64,000 nt of DNA from Bacillota bacterium. Its GTDB lineage: Bacteria > Bacillota > Bacilli > Paenibacillales > NBRC-103111. This document shows positions 18,547-27,442 of this stretch, one piece after another. Positions within the stretch are counted from its first letter, which is position 1. Each line of letters opens with the position of its first letter. Made by a program: the position numbers and the translations under genes. The stretch spans positions 62,001 through 126,000 of the forward strand of contig JAEWIS010000025.1 in assembly GCA_023386955.1 (NCBI GenBank), read 5' to 3'. The notes under the pieces were generated by a model. That model was given only the letters and a program-made list of their open reading frames with translations, ran no database searches and had not been told where the DNA came from.

Positions 18547-19725
18547 ATGCGGCAAAAGGGTTCCTTTTTAGAAATTCTGGGCTTGTCCGCCAAGCTGGGA
18601 TTCACGTCCTTCGGCGGCCCCATTGCTCATTTGGGTTATTTTCGAGACGAGTATGTCAAACGCAGGAAATGGCTGGATGAAAAAAGCTATGCCGATTTGG
18701 TTGCCCTATGCCAGTTTCTTCCGGGGCCGGCAAGCAGCCAGGTGGGAATTTCTATCGGGATTATGCGCGGCGGATTATGGGGCGGACTTGCATCCTGGTG
18801 CGGATTTACCTTGCCGTCAGCGTTGGCGTTAATGATGTTTGCCTATGTGCTGAACAATTATGATGTTGGCAGCGCCGGTTGGCTGCATGGGCTGATGATT
18901 GTGGCGGTTGCCGTAGTAGCCCAGGCCGTGTGGGGAATGGCCCGCTCCCTTGCGCCGGACCGGACCCGGGGAAGCATTGCAATCCTAACGGCCATCCTAT
19001 CCTTGTTATGGACCTCCCCATATAGCCAACTGGTCCTTATCGCAGCCGCCGGATTATTCGGCAGGCTCTTTCTGGGAAAGCCGGAAACTCCCGAGACTCC
19101 GCGGCAGGGCATTCCCCTCAGCAAATGGACAGGGGTTGTAGCCTGGACCTTATTCTTCGGGCTGCTGGCCGGTTTGCCTCTGCTCAGGCAAGGGATTCAA
19201 TCGCATTTTCTGGCCGTATTTGACAGCTTCTACCGGGTTGGCTCGTTGGTCTTCGGAGGCGGACATGTTGTGCTGCCAATGCTGCAAACCGAAGTGGTGC
19301 AGACAGGGTGGCTGACGGATTCCCAATTCCTTGCCGGTTACGGCGCAGCCCAAGCAGTGCCGGGCCCCTTGTTCACCTTCTCCTCGTACCTGGGCACAGT
19401 CATGAACGGCTGGTTGGGCGGGCTTATTGCCCTTGCCGCCATGTTTTTGCCGTCCTTCTTATTAGTCGCCGGCTCTTTGCCGTTTTGGGAAACCATCCGC
19501 AGCCGCTCCCATTTTCAATCTGCATTAAAAGGCATTAACGCCGCAGTTGTAGGCATCCTGCTGGGCGCTTTATACAATCCGGTATGGACAAGCGCTGTCC
19601 ACACGCCTCTTGATTTTTGCCTGGCGTTGTTGGCATTCGGCCTGCTTATGCTGTGGAAGCTTCCCCCTTGGGTTGTTGTACTGCTGTCGGCAGCTGCCGG
19701 ACAGGTAACGTCCCTTCTCCTCTGA
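18547..19725 (+). CDS. chrA: Chromate transporter, ChrA type (two-domain)
   Basis: 392 residues, the size of the long-chain CHR family, with two homologous halves. The first half has FTSFGGPIAHLGYF and LCQFLPGPASSQVG; the second has GSLVFGGGHVVLPML and GYGAAQAVPGPLFTF. The rest consists of hydrophobic membrane segments. It should export chromate (or sulfate-like oxyanions) from the cytoplasm. The start follows GAGGTGAGGCAGAG. It is monocistronic and convergent with the methyltransferase gene, and unrelated to the flanking pectin genes. Confidence 0.93.
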   Translation: MRQKGSFLEILGLSAKLGFTSFGGPIAHLGYFRDEYVKRRKWLDEKSYADLVALCQFLPGPASSQVGISIGIMRGGLWGGLASWCGFTLPSALALMMFAYVLNNYDVGSAGWLHGLMIVAVAVVAQAVWGMARSLAPDRTRGSIAILTAILSLLWTSPYSQLVLIAAAGLFGRLFLGKPETPETPRQGIPLSKWTGVVAWTLFFGLLAGLPLLRQGIQSHFLAVFDSFYRVGSLVFGGGHVVLPMLQTEVVQTGWLTDSQFLAGYGAAQAVPGPLFTFSSYLGTVMNGWLGGLIALAAMFLPSFLLVAGSLPFWETIRSRSHFQSALKGINAAVVGILLGALYNPVWTSAVHTPLDFCLALLAFGLLMLWKLPPWVVVLLSAAAGQVTSLLL

Positions 19726-19751
19726 ATTCCGGCTTATCTTCCCGGTTATCC

Positions 19752-20324
19752 TCACCGGCTGCAGCTGCAGCACATCACATACGCAGGAGGAAGGTTTCTC
19801 ATTTCCCGGGTAATCTCAATCTTCTTGAAGTAGGCTTGAAACAGCCCCTGTTTGGTCAGGGAATATTGGAGGCTTACAAACCTTCCTCCTTGGATCAAAT
19901 GCTTCTTGCTCTGATGCAGAAGGCTTGTTGCCTCATGAATGGATATATGGGTAAGCGGTACGCTGGACACCGCGTAATCAATCCAGGGGATATTATGCTT
20001 CTCCATATATTCGCCAATAGCGTTAGCCGAGTCGTGGATAATGTAAAGGTTGGGCTCATGCCCAAACTTCTTTTGCAACAGCTCACAAAATTCCCTGTTG
20101 CTTTCGAAAAGCAGCACAACTGTTTCCTTTTTTCTTGCTTTTAGCAGATATCCGGTAAAGGCCCCTGTACCGGGGCTATATTCCAGCAAGTAGCGGGCAT
20201 TCTCAAAATCTATCTTTTCCATCATCCTCTGTGCCACATATTTGGAGCTGGGGAGCAGTGCCCCTGCGGTTCTTGGGTTTTTCAGATACTGCCTCATGAA
20301 TGACAACAATTCCGATCCCATCAT
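19752..20324 (-). CDS. Class I SAM methyltransferase, phospholipid N-methyltransferase-like
   Basis: 190 residues. The N-terminus FMRQYLKNPRTAGALLPSSK matches the opening of the Rhodobacter-type PmtA / COG3963 family, which precedes the SAM motif, here EYSPGTGAFTGYLL. The acidic motif II VVLLFESNREF follows. These features are also shared with rRNA adenine dimethylase-like proteins, so the lipid substrate is not proven. It is the last gene of a tight five-gene minus-strand operon that also encodes PssA, which supports a lipid role. Confidence 0.75.
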   Translation of the reverse strand: MMGSELLSFMRQYLKNPRTAGALLPSSKYVAQRMMEKIDFENARYLLEYSPGTGAFTGYLLKARKKETVVLLFESNREFCELLQKKFGHEPNLYIIHDSANAIGEYMEKHNIPWIDYAVSSVPLTHISIHEATSLLHQSKKHLIQGGRFVSLQYSLTKQGLFQAYFKKIEITREMRNLPPAYVMCCSCSR

Positions 20325-20342
20325 AAATTCCTCCCCGCTTCG

Positions 20343-22184
20343 CTATTGAACACTAGCCTTGGCGGCAAACTGGCTGTTATACAGCTCTTCATAGAAGCCC
20401 TTTTGGGACATAAGCTCATGGTGGCTCCCCTGTTCGATAATGGTCCCGTCCTTCATGACCAGAATCCTGTCCGCATCCCGGATCGTGGACAGCCGGTGGG
20501 CAATCACGAAGCTGGTCCGTCCTTGCATAAGCCGCTTCATCGCCTTTTGAATCTCCGCCTCTGTCCGTGTATCCACACTGGAGGTTGCTTCATCCAGAAT
20601 CAGAATAGCCGGCTTGGCCAGAATGGCTCTTGCAATGGTCAGCAGTTGGCGCTGTCCCTGGGACAGGTTGGAGCCGTCCTCATCCAGCATCGTCCGGTAG
20701 CCCAGGGGCAGGGTCTGGATAAAGTGATGGACACGGGCCGCCTTCGCCGCCTCCATGATCTCCTCCTGTGTAGCATTCGGATCCCCGTATGCGATATTAT
20801 CCAGCACAGTTCCGTGGAACAGCCAGGTGTCCTGCAGCACCATCCCGAACATCCTTCGCAGATGCCCCCTGTTCAAGCGGCTGATGTCATAACCGTCCAC
20901 GATAATCCGTCCTCCCTGAAGCTCATAAAAGCGCATCAGCAAATTGATCAGAGTGGTTTTGCCTGCACCTGTGGGTCCTACGATGGCTACCGTATCTCCT
21001 GCATTCAGGGACAGATGGATATCCTTCATCAGAAGGGAGCCTTCCTGATAACCGAAGCTGACATGCTGGAATTCCACTTTGCCCTTTGGGTTTACAATCA
21101 TGCTGTTGCCGGCGGTATCCGGCACTTCCTCCGGAGCATCAAGCAGGTCAAATACCCGTTCTGCCGAGGCCACCGCAGACTGCATCATACTCATGACGTA
21201 AGCAGCCTCGTGGGCAGGCTCCAGACACATATCTACATATTGGATAAAGGCTTGTATCCGTCCAAGAGATAACGTCCCGTTGACAGCAAAAACACCCCCG
21301 ATGACCGCTACAGCAACATAACCGGTTTTGCCCAAAATCTTAACGAAGGGAGAAACCGCGTAAACTGAGAATTGCGCCCTCCAGTTGGTCTTCACTAGCT
21401 GCCCATTTACCTCCCGGAAAGCCGCCATGGAAGCCTCTTCTCTGTTAAAGGCCTTCACCAGGGCCATACCGGTAAAGGTTTCTTCAATCACACCGTTGAG
21501 GCTGCCCAGTGTCTGCTGGTTATCGGCATAACGCTTTTCAATTTTGGGAGAGAGCTTTCCGGTCACAAACAAGGAAGCGGACAAAACCGCAATGATGATA
21601 AGGGTCAGCGTAGGGCTGATGGTCATCATAATCACCACAGCAGCCACAATGGTTATCACAGCGTTGATGAGTTGCATCAAACCTTCCTGGAGACTGTCGC
21701 CCACCCGCTCCAGGTCATTGGTGGCCCGGCTGAGAATGTCGCCTTTTTGATGGGAGTCATAATAATGCAGGGGCAGCCGGCTCAGCTTGAGGCTGATTTC
21801 CTGCCGCAGCGTCAAGGTTAGGGTTTGCGAGACACCCGCCATGAAATATTGGGCGATATACGAGAACACGGAGCTGAACAGGTACAAGAGACCCAAAACC
21901 GTCAGTATTCTGCCAATATCCCCGGCTAATGCGGAAAAGGGCGTGTTGCTCTGAATACCCTTGAACAGGATATCGATGGCTTGCCCCACTACCAACGGAG
22001 CGGCAATCATCAAACCGCAGCTTATGATCAACGAAAGCAGAATCACAATAAACTTTGCTTTTTGCTTGAACAAATACCGGAGCAGTCTTTTGGTGGTCAG
22101 CTTGGGGTTCCGTGCTTTTTCCACCGAATATTCGTCCAACCCGCCGTCATTCTGCAGCTCAGCCTGGCTCATATGTTCACTCAT
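20343..22184 (-). CDS. ABC exporter, fused membrane and ATP-binding domains (second half of heterodimer)
   Basis: 613 residues from the ATG behind GGGAGGAGCAG; an upstream in-frame ATG at 22238 lies inside the previous gene. Residues about 50-350 form a six-segment type IV ABC membrane domain. The nucleotide-binding domain has Walker A VGPTGAGKTT, signature LSQGQRQLL and Walker B ILILDEATSSVD, with the expected catalytic Glu. It overlaps the preceding ABC gene by 8 bp, a typical heterodimeric exporter pair (YfiBC/BmrCD-like). The substrate is unknown. Confidence 0.93.
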   Translation of the reverse strand: MSEHMSQAELQNDGGLDEYSVEKARNPKLTTKRLLRYLFKQKAKFIVILLSLIISCGLMIAAPLVVGQAIDILFKGIQSNTPFSALAGDIGRILTVLGLLYLFSSVFSYIAQYFMAGVSQTLTLTLRQEISLKLSRLPLHYYDSHQKGDILSRATNDLERVGDSLQEGLMQLINAVITIVAAVVIMMTISPTLTLIIIAVLSASLFVTGKLSPKIEKRYADNQQTLGSLNGVIEETFTGMALVKAFNREEASMAAFREVNGQLVKTNWRAQFSVYAVSPFVKILGKTGYVAVAVIGGVFAVNGTLSLGRIQAFIQYVDMCLEPAHEAAYVMSMMQSAVASAERVFDLLDAPEEVPDTAGNSMIVNPKGKVEFQHVSFGYQEGSLLMKDIHLSLNAGDTVAIVGPTGAGKTTLINLLMRFYELQGGRIIVDGYDISRLNRGHLRRMFGMVLQDTWLFHGTVLDNIAYGDPNATQEEIMEAAKAARVHHFIQTLPLGYRTMLDEDGSNLSQGQRQLLTIARAILAKPAILILDEATSSVDTRTEAEIQKAMKRLMQGRTSFVIAHRLSTIRDADRILVMKDGTIIEQGSHHELMSQKGFYEELYNSQFAAKASVQ

Positions 22185-23916
22185 CTGCTCCTCCCTCCGT
22201 TTCTGCAAGCTCATCGTCACTAAGCTGGGATTGGGCAATTTGCCGGTATACCGTACAGGCTTTCATAAGCTCCCGGTGGGTGCCTGTTCCGGCAATCCTG
22301 CCTTCGTCCAGGACAATAATCCGGTCGGCATCAAGAATGGTGCTGATCCGCTGGGCCACAATGATAACCGTGGCATAGCGGGTTTCACCTTGTAGAGCCT
22401 TCCGCAGCATCGCGTCTGTTTTGAAATCCAGCGCAGAGAAGCTGTCATCGAACACATAGATGTCCGGCCGGCGCACCAATGCCCGGGCAATACACAGCCG
22501 CTGCTTTTGCCCGCCTGAGAAATTGCTCCCCCCTTGAGCGACAGAGGAGCGGTATCCCTGCGGGGTTTGCCTGATGAACCCGTCTGCCTGGGCCACCGCG
22601 GCGGCATGTTCAATCTCTTGATCGGTGGCATCGGCTTTGCCATGCCGGATATTATCGGCAATGGTTCCGCTGAACAAAAATGCCTTTTGCGGGACGTAGC
22701 CGATTTTATCCCGCAGCTGCTTCTGCGGCATGGTGCGGATATCCGCTCCGCCCACCCGGATGGAGCCTTCCTGAATATCAAAAAAACGGAGAAGCAGCTG
22801 GGCAATGGTGGATTTTCCGGACCCTGTCCCGCCTATGATTGCCGTCACTTCTCCCCGTTTGGCTTCAAAGCTGATCCGGTCCAACACGGGAGCTTCCGCA
22901 TTCGGATACTGGAAGGTCACTTGATTAAATACCACGTGGGCATCAAGCGGGTTCTCCTGCTTATCCGCTGCCGCCTCTGTTTCCTCTGGCTGCGTGTCTA
23001 ACACTTCATTAATCCGGTCCGCGGAGGCTTGGGCCTTGGGAATGTACATAAACATCAACAGCGCCATCACTAAGGCGTGGAGAATGAGAAAGCAATATTC
23101 CACCATGGCAATCATATCGCCGATTTGAACCCCACTTTTTCCGCCTATCCATATGATGAAGATGACACATACATTAACAATCAGCAGGACCGCCGGCTGG
23201 AATGCGGCGAAGAGCTTATTGATCCGGATGGAATTGCCCGCATAATCCGCGGCGGCTTCATCCAATCTCCCCTTCTCATAAGCCTCCCTGTGAAAAGCGC
23301 GGATGACGCGGACCCCAATGATGTTCTCACGGAGAATCCGGGTAATCCGGTCCATTTTGACCTGCACCATTCTGAATAAGGGAATCACTTTTCTGCCGAA
23401 GAACAGGGTGAACAGCATAAAAAGCAGCATGGTGCCCACAATCATCAGTGCCAAGGTCTGATTCTTCGTGAAGGCAAGCACCAAACCCGCGATCACCATA
23501 AGCGGAGCAGGAAGCATCATCTGCAGGAACATCACGGACATTTGACCAACGGAGCTGACATCTCCGGTTGCCCTTGTAATCATGGAGGCGACGCCGATCC
23601 GGTTAAAGTCGCTTGTGGTAAGGGACTGGGCTTTGCCAAAAACCGCCTCACGTACACTTCCCGAGAACTGCGAGGCCACCTTGGTGCCCAGCCATGAGCC
23701 CAGAATGGCGATGGCCCCGGCAAGAATAGCAACACCCAGCATCCATACGCCGTACCTGACAATATGGCTCATGCTCCCTGCCATAATACCGCGATTCACA
23801 ATTTCCGCGGTTAACGTGGGAATATATAAGGTCCCGAAGGTATGCAGGAAGGTCAGAAGAATAATAATCCCCAGCGTAAGCCGGTAGGGCCTGAAAAACC
23901 GGAGCAGTGTAAACAT
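22177..23916 (-). CDS. ABC exporter, fused membrane and ATP-binding domains (first half of heterodimer)
   Basis: 579 residues from the ATG after AAAGGAGAGCTT. It has a six-segment membrane domain, Walker A IGGTGSGKST, signature FSGGQKQRL and Walker B IYVFDDSFSALD. Asp replaces the catalytic Glu after Walker B, so this is the degenerate-site partner, while the downstream subunit keeps DEATSS. That asymmetry is typical of heterodimeric exporters. It lies 15 bp after pssA. Confidence 0.93.
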   Translation of the reverse strand: MFTLLRFFRPYRLTLGIIILLTFLHTFGTLYIPTLTAEIVNRGIMAGSMSHIVRYGVWMLGVAILAGAIAILGSWLGTKVASQFSGSVREAVFGKAQSLTTSDFNRIGVASMITRATGDVSSVGQMSVMFLQMMLPAPLMVIAGLVLAFTKNQTLALMIVGTMLLFMLFTLFFGRKVIPLFRMVQVKMDRITRILRENIIGVRVIRAFHREAYEKGRLDEAAADYAGNSIRINKLFAAFQPAVLLIVNVCVIFIIWIGGKSGVQIGDMIAMVEYCFLILHALVMALLMFMYIPKAQASADRINEVLDTQPEETEAAADKQENPLDAHVVFNQVTFQYPNAEAPVLDRISFEAKRGEVTAIIGGTGSGKSTIAQLLLRFFDIQEGSIRVGGADIRTMPQKQLRDKIGYVPQKAFLFSGTIADNIRHGKADATDQEIEHAAAVAQADGFIRQTPQGYRSSVAQGGSNFSGGQKQRLCIARALVRRPDIYVFDDSFSALDFKTDAMLRKALQGETRYATVIIVAQRISTILDADRIIVLDEGRIAGTGTHRELMKACTVYRQIAQSQLSDDELAETEGGADE

Positions 23917-23931
23917 AAGCTCTCCTTTCAC

Positions 23932-24453
23932 TCATATTTTCTTAAGCTTGAGCTTCGATACCATCAGGATGGAAAGCAGCAGCAGCAAAACCACCGACAC
24001 AAACAGGAAAACAGGGCTGCTTGGCACCATCAGTGAGTATACCGAAAGAATAAGTCCCGCAATGGTAATCGGCACCCCGCTGAAATTGCCGTCGAAGGTG
24101 CTGGCGTTATAACGCCCCAGCCTGTAACACCCGCTGATGATGTACAGCAGCAGGAACCCGACTCCCGCCAGCTTTAGACCATGAACATCAGAGAAAGCGA
24201 ACTTATGAAAAATCAACAAGGCAGGCGCAACTCCGAAGGAAACCAGGTCGGCCAGGGAATCCAGCTCTTTTCCGATATCGCTGGTCACATTTAACCGTCT
24301 GGCGATCCTTCCGTCATACCTGTCAATGAGCGCCGCGATAATGATGTAGACCGCGCTGGCAATGTAATTGTCTTTCAGAACCGCCAGCAGCGATAGAACA
24401 CCGAAGGACAAATTGGCAAATGTAAGCAGATTAGGCACACTTTTTTTTAACAT
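23932..24453 (-). CDS. pssA: CDP-diacylglycerol--serine O-phosphatidyltransferase
   Basis: About 173 residues. The CDP-alcohol phosphotransferase signature is complete: DGRIARRLNVTSDIGKELD followed by SLAD. Several membrane segments follow. It makes phosphatidylserine from CDP-diacylglycerol and serine at the membrane. I prefer the ATG at 24453 behind GGGGTGGAAATC; an in-frame GTG at 24462 is possible. It is downstream of the TVP38-like gene by 15 bp and upstream of the ABC pair by 15 bp. Confidence 0.9.
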   Translation of the reverse strand: MLKKSVPNLLTFANLSFGVLSLLAVLKDNYIASAVYIIIAALIDRYDGRIARRLNVTSDIGKELDSLADLVSFGVAPALLIFHKFAFSDVHGLKLAGVGFLLLYIISGCYRLGRYNASTFDGNFSGVPITIAGLILSVYSLMVPSSPVFLFVSVVLLLLLSILMVSKLKLKKI

Positions 24454-24468
24454 GATTTCCACCCCGAT

Positions 24469-25170
24469 TTAGGATTTACCCGTGCTTTTGTTCAATTGCG
24501 ATAGCTTCTGAATGAGCTTGTCCTTATAGATCAGTCCGAGGATGAAGGAAATGATGGCCACCGCGGATATGATGATTGTGGACAGATAGTTTTTGTGGTA
24601 CATGTTCGCTCCAATGCTGACCGAGGCCAATAACCAGGGAAACCGCGCCACAAGCAAAATGGTGAAAAACCGGAGCGGCTTTATGGGCGTTAATCCTGCG
24701 GCGTATATGAACATATCCTTGGGCAGCCCCGGTATGATGAATACGATGAACAGAAAAACCGAAAACTTCTTATTGTCCAGCATGTCGGCCATCCACTTGA
24801 ATTGGCTCTTGTCCAGCAGCCTCTGGACATAATCCCCTCCCAAAAAACGGGTAAAGTAAAAAGCGATCATAGCCCCCGCCAGAAGCCCCGCAACGGTATA
24901 AACCGTTCCTAACGTCACCCCGTAAATATATCCCCCGGCAATCTGTATCACCTCTCCCGGAATAGGGGCAATGACGGTTTGCAGAATCTGAAAAAGCACA
25001 AACCCGATCGGACCGGACTTCCCTAACGAAAGAATATAATTGCGGAATTCATCAATGGACAAGGTCATTTTCACGATCTGCGGAAAGTACCGGATCACCA
25101 GAAATACCAACAGGATCGCGATAACCGCCAAGATCACCTTACAGACAAGTTGTTTCTTTGCATTCTCCAC
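24469..25170 (-). CDS. TVP38/TMEM64 (DedA superfamily) membrane protein
   Basis: 233 residues from GTG behind AAAGGATAAATGGC. About six membrane segments are visible, with the family core TVIAPIPGEVIQIAGGYIYG and the reentrant GLLAGAMIAFYFTRFLGG. DedA-superfamily members are linked to phospholipid or undecaprenyl-phosphate translocation. It is the first gene of the minus-strand operon and diverges from the two-component system. Confidence 0.9.
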   Translation of the reverse strand: MENAKKQLVCKVILAVIAILLVFLVIRYFPQIVKMTLSIDEFRNYILSLGKSGPIGFVLFQILQTVIAPIPGEVIQIAGGYIYGVTLGTVYTVAGLLAGAMIAFYFTRFLGGDYVQRLLDKSQFKWMADMLDNKKFSVFLFIVFIIPGLPKDMFIYAAGLTPIKPLRFFTILLVARFPWLLASVSIGANMYHKNYLSTIIISAVAIISFILGLIYKDKLIQKLSQLNKSTGKS

Positions 25171-25229
25171 GCCATTTATCCTTTCTCATTGGTCTGGCCT
25201 TACGTACAACATGATTGTAGGCCCGGGTT

Positions 25230-25315
25230 CTTAAGAAGCCACCAAAGGAGATCTTAATAATTCTTAAGTGCCGCCGGAATCATGGTTTATTCGCAACCTG
25301 CACATTATACTTAAG
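25230..25315 (+). promoter_or_regulatory. CTTAAG repeats in the divergent TVP38 / two-component promoter region
   Basis: CTTAAG occurs at 25230-25235, 25263-25268 and 25310-25315, with CTTAAT at 25253-25258. The 25253 and 25263 copies are 10 bp apart, the usual spacing of OmpR-family direct repeats. The last copy overlaps a possible -10 (TTATAC). It may be the binding array of the adjacent response regulator. Confidence 0.4.
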
Positions 25316-25347
25316 GGACCTTGTTATGTTTGGGGGGAGGAGATTGG

Positions 25348-26046
25348 ATGGAATCGGATAAGAAAATACTGATTGCGGACGATAATCAGGAGATCAGAGA
25401 GATTGTCCGTGTGCTGCTGGAGAGTGAGCAATACCAGGTGGCAGAAGCCGTAGACGGGGACGATGCGGTGGCCAAAGTGGATGAAAACGTGGATTTGATT
25501 ATTCTGGATATTATGATGCCGGGGAAATCCGGGTTTAAGGCGTGTGTGGAGATCCGCGAAAAAACAAGTGCTCCCATTCTATTTCTGACGGCCAAAACAG
25601 ATGATTCGGATAAGTTTATGGCGTTTTCCGCGGGAAGTGATGATTACCTGTCCAAGCCGTTCTCCTATACGGAATTAGTGTCCAGGGTCAAGGCCCTGCT
25701 GAGGAGGTATTACGTCTATAAAGGCAAGGACAAGCCCAATCCGCCGGATGTCATTACCATTAACGGGCTGCGGATCAATACGGTGACCAACGAGGTTTAT
25801 ATGGAGAATAAGGAGATTTCACTCACTGATATTGAGTATAAAATCCTGCTGCTGATGGCAACGTACAGGAAGAAAATATTTTCCGCCCAAAATCTGTACG
25901 AAAGTGTCTGGGAGGAGCCGTACTTTCACAGCTGCAACAATACGGTGATGGTTCATATCCGGAACCTGAGGATGAAGCTGGAGCATAATCCCCAAAACCC
26001 GGAGTATATCAGAACGGTATGGGGAAAGGGGTACCGGATTGAATAG
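25348..26046 (+). CDS. Response regulator, OmpR/PhoB family
   Basis: 232 residues from the ATG behind GGGGGGAGGAGATTGG; an in-frame ATG at 25321 lacks such a site. The receiver domain has the acidic pair D11-D12, phosphoacceptor D54 in ILDIMMPG and Lys in SKPFSYTEL. The C-terminal winged helix includes VMVHIRNLRMKLE and IRTVWGKGYRIE. It pairs with the histidine kinase, whose start overlaps its end. Confidence 0.95.
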   Translation: MESDKKILIADDNQEIREIVRVLLESEQYQVAEAVDGDDAVAKVDENVDLIILDIMMPGKSGFKACVEIREKTSAPILFLTAKTDDSDKFMAFSAGSDDYLSKPFSYTELVSRVKALLRRYYVYKGKDKPNPPDVITINGLRINTVTNEVYMENKEISLTDIEYKILLLMATYRKKIFSAQNLYESVWEEPYFHSCNNTVMVHIRNLRMKLEHNPQNPEYIRTVWGKGYRIE

Positions 26047-27370
26047 AAAGCCATGTAAAGGAAAGCTGAAATATAAGCTGATGCTGGCTTTGGTCCTCTC
26101 CCTCGCCGTTTCCGCGGGAATATTCATTGTGCTCCAAGTCACCAGTGAGGATATTATCGTTAATCATCTGAACAAAACCTCCTTTATCACCAAGCAGAAG
26201 GAGGAGTCGATTGCGGAATTCCGGGAATTCGTTGCCCAGAATGGAATCACCACGGCAGATCATGAGAAAATGAAAAACTGGGTCCGTCACGCGAAATATA
26301 TAAACATCTTTATTTTCCATGAAAACAAGATGATCTTCTCCACAGACGGCTTCGACACAGCCATTGAAGGTAATGAGTATCTGTTCGATATTATTCTGAA
26401 GAATGAACCCTTCTATGATGTTTCATTCGCCGATACGAATACCAAGGTGTACATGGAATGTTTTTTTGAATACAAGTACTATTACATCGTTATGGTGCTG
26501 AATGTAATCGTGAGTGTTGTTTTTCTGATTATCTTGATATCCTTCTTTATTAGCCGGAAAACCTCCTATATCGGTGTGCTTGAGAATGAAATCAAGATTT
26601 TGGAGGGTGGCGAGCTCCATTATCCGATCTCCATCCGGGGAAATGATGAGCTGTCCTCCTTGGCGGAGAGTATTAATGAAATGCGGGTTTCTTTCATTGA
26701 ATGGATAGAATGGGAGGATAATGCCAAAACCGCCAATAAGGAGCTTATTACAGCCATGTCCCATGACCTGAGAACTCCGCTGACTGCGCTGGTCGGGTAT
26801 TTGGACATTATCATCCACAACAAATATCAATCTCAGGACGACTTATTGAAGTATATCCATAACAGCAGGGACAAGGCTTACCAGATCAAGGAGCTCTCCG
26901 ACAAGCTGTTCGAATACTTCACTGTGTTTAAGACGGATGAGGATGATTTGCAGCTGGAGCTCTTTAACGGGAATGAATTGATGGACCAGCTTCTGGAGGA
27001 GCAATTGCTTCACCTGCATAACAACGGTTTTCAATACCGGCTCCATACCTGCGCTGAACCGTATCACCTCGAAGTCCATCTGATTTCCATGCGCCGAGTC
27101 TTCGATAACCTCTTCTCCAACATTATCAAATACGCGGATCAATCGAAGCCTGTAGTCATCACCAGCTATCTGAAGGACCGCCTGTTGGTGATGAGCATTG
27201 AAAACCACATCAACAAAGAGCTGAAGGAGGCGGGAGGCACGGGAATCGGCATCAAAACCTGCAAGCGGATTATGGAGAGGCAGTACGGGCATTTTTCCGC
27301 GGCAAAAACAAAGGATGTATTCACTGTGCACCTCTCCTTGGCTGCCCATGCCGCGGTATACAGTGCGTGA
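26039..27370 (+). CDS. Sensor histidine kinase (VanS-like layout)
   Basis: 443 residues from a TTG overlapping the regulator gene by 8 bp. Membrane segments at about 14-36 and 142-168 flank an extracytoplasmic sensor of roughly 105 residues. A HAMP-like linker, the phosphoacceptor box AMSHDLRTPLTALVGYLDII (His about 242), an N box (RRVFDNLFSNIIKYA) and a G box (GGTGIGIKTCKRIM) follow. It is similar in layout to VanS-type kinases that sense envelope stress; the ligand is unknown. Confidence 0.94.
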   Translation: MNRKPCKGKLKYKLMLALVLSLAVSAGIFIVLQVTSEDIIVNHLNKTSFITKQKEESIAEFREFVAQNGITTADHEKMKNWVRHAKYINIFIFHENKMIFSTDGFDTAIEGNEYLFDIILKNEPFYDVSFADTNTKVYMECFFEYKYYYIVMVLNVIVSVVFLIILISFFISRKTSYIGVLENEIKILEGGELHYPISIRGNDELSSLAESINEMRVSFIEWIEWEDNAKTANKELITAMSHDLRTPLTALVGYLDIIIHNKYQSQDDLLKYIHNSRDKAYQIKELSDKLFEYFTVFKTDEDDLQLELFNGNELMDQLLEEQLLHLHNNGFQYRLHTCAEPYHLEVHLISMRRVFDNLFSNIIKYADQSKPVVITSYLKDRLLVMSIENHINKELKEAGGTGIGIKTCKRIMERQYGHFSAAKTKDVFTVHLSLAAHAAVYSA

Positions 27371-27379
27371 AAGAAATAA

Positions 27380-27430
27380 TGGTGGCTGCTGCCTGATGGA
27401 AATACGATTTCCCGGCAGGCAGCACACCTA
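27380..27430. terminator. Hairpin between the convergent kinase and PL11 genes
   Basis: GGTGGCTGCTGCC and GGCAGGCAGCACACC form a long imperfect stem in the 72-bp gap. There is no T-run on either strand, so terminator function is tentative. Confidence 0.35.
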
Positions 27431-27442
27431 AGCAGCAAGAAC

